From Saprospiraceae bacterium (GTDB lineage: Bacteria > Bacteroidota > Bacteroidia > Chitinophagales > Saprospiraceae): a stretch of 6,108 bases of DNA. The stretch covers positions 1 to 6,108 of the forward strand of contig JALVEG010000008.1 in the NCBI GenBank assembly GCA_027031145.1, given 5' to 3'. Shown here piece by piece: positions 4,001-6,108 of the stretch. Below the pieces are notes generated by a model. The model searched no databases. It had not been told where the DNA came from and was given only the letters and a program-made list of their open reading frames with translations. The position numbers were made by a program, and so were the translations under genes. Position 1 is the stretch's first letter; each line of letters starts with the position of its first letter.

Positions 4001-5554
4001 ATGAAAAAAATAACATTTTATACGCTGGAAATTTCCGATTCAGCAAAAGAAGAAATACGGGAAAAATATGGCAGAGGAAAAAAAGTATCTGAAAATATCA
4101 TTAATCTATTGAATGATATACTAAATTCACATTTACAATTAGGAATTAAGTTATATGATTATGTACCTGTTCCTTCCAAAACATATAGAGCAAAAATAAA
4201 AGATGGTAACATCAAAATTACAGAACTTTTTGGTAAATATTTGGATGTTCGTGTTAATAGAGATGGAACAACTTTTAGAAAAAGTAGAACAAAAAAAAGA
4301 AAGCTTACAAAAGAAAAAATAATAATACACGGAATACCAAAACATTATCGTTTCAAACCGGAGTTTTTTAGAAAACACGGTATAAAAATTATTAAAAATG
4401 AAAAAAACATTCAAGATATAACAAAAGAAAATCTTATAATAACTCCAAAAAATAAATTAGAAAATTTTACGATTAAAAACTTAGAAAAAATAGAGTTATC
4501 AATAGATTTAGATTCATTAAAAGAACAAGAAATTGAAAAAGTATTCAGACCCGCTGCATTGGATAAATTTAATTCAAATATTAGAATTACTGAAAATAAA
4601 GTAATAGGATTTAATAAATCAACTGAATATGATTTAACTTTTGATAAAAAGGATTTAAAACTTTATGAACATTTTGAATCCAAAATTGGTGCATATAGAA
4701 TTTTTAATAGTCTAAATATTTTTAAAAACAAAAAAAAGGATGCAAAACAAAGTGATTTTAATCATAGATTACACCACACTTTATTAGAATTACCAAAAGA
4801 AAGTCTTAGATTTCTAAGAGTTGATGGAGAACCATTATGTGAAATAGATATGAAAAACAGTCAGCCAAATTTATTATTAAATTTATTGGTATATAATAAA
4901 CCAAAAATACCGGCAACACATTATAATTTATTAAAAGAATATAATATTATTTTACAACAAATTACAGATAAACATAAAAAAGTTATCACTTCTTTTAAAA
5001 ATAGCCACCGATATAAAAAACTATTAGCAGCAGCACACAATGGAAAATTTTATGAATATATTCAAGAAATTACAGAATTGGTTAACAATAGAGAAGAGGC
5101 AAAACTAATAGTAATGCTTATTCTTTTCTCAGGGTTTAATTCATTTAATAAATATACAACAAAATGGAAAGATTTATTTCCTCGTTTATTTTTCTTCATA
5201 AGAGAATTTAAAAAGGGTGCATATGCACATATTATGGACAAAGACCCGATTTTTGTTCCAAAATATATAAGAAATAAAAAAAATGAATATGAGGCATCAA
5301 CCAGTGTATTACCAGTAATATTACAAAAAGTAGAAGCATTTATCTTTCTTGATAACATATTTTCTTATTTACTTAAAAAAGATTTATATGCATTACCGAA
5401 ACATGACTCAATTGTATGTAAGCAAAGTGATTTTAAAACTATATATAATATCATTATAAAAATTTTAAATACTTTATTAGGAATAAATAAATATAAGTTA
5501 TCTTATAGTAAATACAATAATAATAATATAAATAATAATAATATAGCGGCCTAA
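4001..5554 (+). CDS. TV-Pol-like nucleic acid polymerase (superfamily A / T7 RNAP-type palm)
   Basis: This 517-residue protein has three polymerase motifs in the right order. Motif A is at 281-292 (E-I-D-M-K-N-S-Q-P-N-L-L), with D283 the first catalytic Asp, preceded by a typical L-P-K-E...R-F-L-R-V-D-G-E-P-L hairpin. Motif B is R364-E-E-A-K368-L-I-V-M372-L-I-L-F376, matching the R-xxx-K-xxx-M/F-xxx-Y O-helix of DNA Pol I and T7 RNA polymerase. Motif C is H468-D469-S470, as in the HD motif of those enzymes. N-G-K-F-Y-E-Y-I (347-354) precedes motif B as the corresponding helix does in Pol I. Residues 1-250 contain a basic patch (R93-K-S-R-T-K-K-R-K101) and no 3'-5' exonuclease or helicase motif. 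The best fit is the TV-Pol family of mobile elements and DNA viruses, for which combined primase and polymerase activity was proposed (Iyer, Abhiman and Aravind 2008). Inferred role: copying the excised element. The C-terminus ends in Asn repeats. Confidence 0.8.
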   Translation: MKKITFYTLEISDSAKEEIREKYGRGKKVSENIINLLNDILNSHLQLGIKLYDYVPVPSKTYRAKIKDGNIKITELFGKYLDVRVNRDGTTFRKSRTKKRKLTKEKIIIHGIPKHYRFKPEFFRKHGIKIIKNEKNIQDITKENLIITPKNKLENFTIKNLEKIELSIDLDSLKEQEIEKVFRPAALDKFNSNIRITENKVIGFNKSTEYDLTFDKKDLKLYEHFESKIGAYRIFNSLNIFKNKKKDAKQSDFNHRLHHTLLELPKESLRFLRVDGEPLCEIDMKNSQPNLLLNLLVYNKPKIPATHYNLLKEYNIILQQITDKHKKVITSFKNSHRYKKLLAAAHNGKFYEYIQEITELVNNREEAKLIVMLILFSGFNSFNKYTTKWKDLFPRLFFFIREFKKGAYAHIMDKDPIFVPKYIRNKKNEYEASTSVLPVILQKVEAFIFLDNIFSYLLKKDLYALPKHDSIVCKQSDFKTIYNIIIKILNTLLGINKYKLSYSKYNNNNINNNNIAA

Positions 5555-5599
5555 TAATATATAATTATTTAAGTATCCACCCCAATATATACATACATA

Positions 5600-5701
5600 T
5601 ATTTATTATTATTATTTTTAAAAAACCATCCCCTCCATCTCATCATTAATCCCCCTCTTTATATATAATATACAATTATTTATTATTATTATTATTATTA
5701 A
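5600..5701. repeat. ATT trinucleotide tracts and C-rich patches after the polymerase gene
   Basis: TTATT-type repeats occur at about 5600-5618 and 5680-5700. Between them lie strand-asymmetric C-rich patches (CCCCTCC at 5630-5636, CCCCCTC near 5652). Related AAT repeats already form the Asn-rich end of the polymerase gene. The tracts are easily melted and prone to slippage. CCCCTCC pairs with GGAGGGG at 5702-5708. There is no gene here and no classical terminator for the polymerase operon. Confidence 0.5.
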
Positions 5702-5850
5702 GGAGGGGTTCCGCGAATTCGCGGCTTAATCACCACGATTAGTTGCTAAGTTATAAACAACTGAATAACAGGACATTATATTCACCCTGTGATTAATGCA
5801 ATAAGATACTTAAATTTGCTTTAAAAATATATGGCATAGCTATCTATTGC
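5702..5850. other. Cluster of inverted repeats in non-coding DNA (possible origin, attachment region or structured RNA)
   Basis: In order: GGAGGGG (5702-5708), complementary to CCCCTCC at 5630; the perfect palindrome CCGCGAATTCGCGG (5711-5724); CTTAATC-ACCAC-GATTAG, an imperfect hairpin whose loop carries the ACCACGATTA motif (5732-5741); TTAGTTG paired with CAACTGAA (about 5739-5765, one bulge); and GCAATAAGATA (5798-5808) paired with TATCTATTGC (5841-5850), 10 bp with one bulge and a 32-nt loop. G+C is clearly higher than in the flanking element DNA. No open reading frame of note is present. The function is not identified. Confidence 0.45.
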
Positions 5851-6108
5851 AGTGTTGTGAAACGCTCTAAAATGGCCCTTAAAATCACTTAGGCGGGAAA
5901 TTTAGTGTTGGTTTTGTACTTATATTAAATGAATACCTATTTGTTAAACAAGCAATTTAAAATTAATTGGAATCATTTAACATTTTCGTTTTATCAGTTA
6001 CCTTTATAATACATAAGCAGTTCCCCTAAAACAGACACTTTTTTAACAAGAAATTAAACCTATAAATTTATAATTTTGATAGCTTAAAAACTTAGATTAA
6101 AATAAGGA
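5851..6108. other. Non-coding A/T-rich stretch, no recognised gene
   Basis: No open reading frame longer than a few codons with a plausible start was found on either strand. A lone promoter-like -7 box TAATTTTG (6071-6078, plus strand) lacks a TTG at the right distance. The window ends AATAAGGA, which could precede a gene starting just outside. The intact tRNA-Asp expected at the right end of the element is absent here. Confidence 0.4.

Larger units (their letters stand above)
1202..6108. mobile_element. Integrative element with tyrosine integrase and TV-Pol-like polymerase (right end outside window)
   Basis: The left boundary is taken from the tRNA-Asp scar. Inside are, all on the plus strand, a complete integrase, an unknown 330-residue protein, a small excisionase-like HTH protein and a superfamily-A-like polymerase. 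No structural phage gene, relaxase, transposase or helicase is seen. The right boundary is not visible: no second tRNA-Asp sequence occurs up to 6108. The element therefore either continues past the window or ends unseen after 5554. The set of genes suggests an element that excises, replicates its own DNA and reintegrates. Transfer between cells would need help from outside. Confidence 0.65.

Noticed and set aside
4151..4414. Minus-strand 87-codon reading frame rich in Phe, Tyr and Ile
   Set aside because: It is antisense to the polymerase gene. Its composition is what A/T-rich Lys codons give when read backwards.
5062..5358. Minus-strand 98-codon reading frame
   Set aside because: It is antisense to polymerase motif B and its surroundings, and shows no start signal or domain.
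5720..5935. CRISPR array or integron attC site
   Set aside because: No repeat unit recurs at regular spacing, and the R-box core sequences and paired stems of attC are not present in the right arrangement.
6021..6048. End of an IS3-like insertion sequence (CCCCTAAAACAGACAC)
   Set aside because: It vaguely recalls IS terminal sequences, but no transposase fragment or matching inverted repeat is in the window, so it cannot be supported.

Overview
The window is very AT-rich (by eye roughly three quarters A+T) and looks like Bacteroidota DNA. Two promoters fit the Bacteroidota consensus (TTG, 19-20 bp spacer, TAnnTTTG). The integrase is of the arm-domain type common in that phylum, the start codons lack obvious Shine-Dalgarno sequences, and there is a short lipoprotein typical of the group. 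No genus can be named from this sequence.

Left part (1 to about 1221), read on the minus strand, looks like host chromosome. It holds the 5' end of a small uncharacterised gene, a small lipoprotein with a Cys/His-rich tail and its own promoter, and a GIY-YIG nuclease-family gene lying between two nearly identical 87-bp direct repeats. It ends in the last 20 nt of a tRNA-Asp gene (positions 54-73 of the tRNA) followed by a strong hairpin. The rest of the tRNA is absent. This is what remains at the far end of an element that integrated into the 3' end of tRNA-Asp.

Middle part (about 1222 to 5554), read on the plus strand, is a compact mobile element. A promoter flanked by a perfect 10-bp inverted repeat drives a complete tyrosine recombinase. 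Five bases after it comes a 330-residue protein of unknown function. After a 157-bp intergenic region comes a two-gene operon: an 83-residue excisionase-like HTH protein and a 517-residue protein. The 517-residue protein carries the three core motifs of the superfamily A DNA polymerase / T7-like RNA polymerase palm: motif A around D283, motif B R364-K368-M372-F376, motif C H468-D469. It best fits the TV-Pol family of mobile-element polymerases. No capsid, terminase, relaxase, transposase or helicase gene is visible.

Right part (5555-6108) has no recognisable gene. It starts with ATT-repeat tracts and C-rich patches, then has a cluster of inverted repeats (5702-5850) including a perfect 14-bp palindrome, and ends in AT-rich sequence. 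It could hold an origin, an attachment-arm region or a structured RNA. The intact tRNA-Asp expected at the other end of the element is not present, so the right boundary probably lies beyond 6108.

Working model (inference): the recombinase moves the element in and out of tRNA-Asp, the HTH protein controls direction or transcription, and the TV-Pol-like enzyme copies the excised form. A motif ACCACNATWA occurs twice before the integrase, once inverted before the HTH gene and once in the right-hand non-coding region. It is a candidate shared binding site. The 330-residue protein is either an unrecognised replication or recombination factor or a cargo gene.
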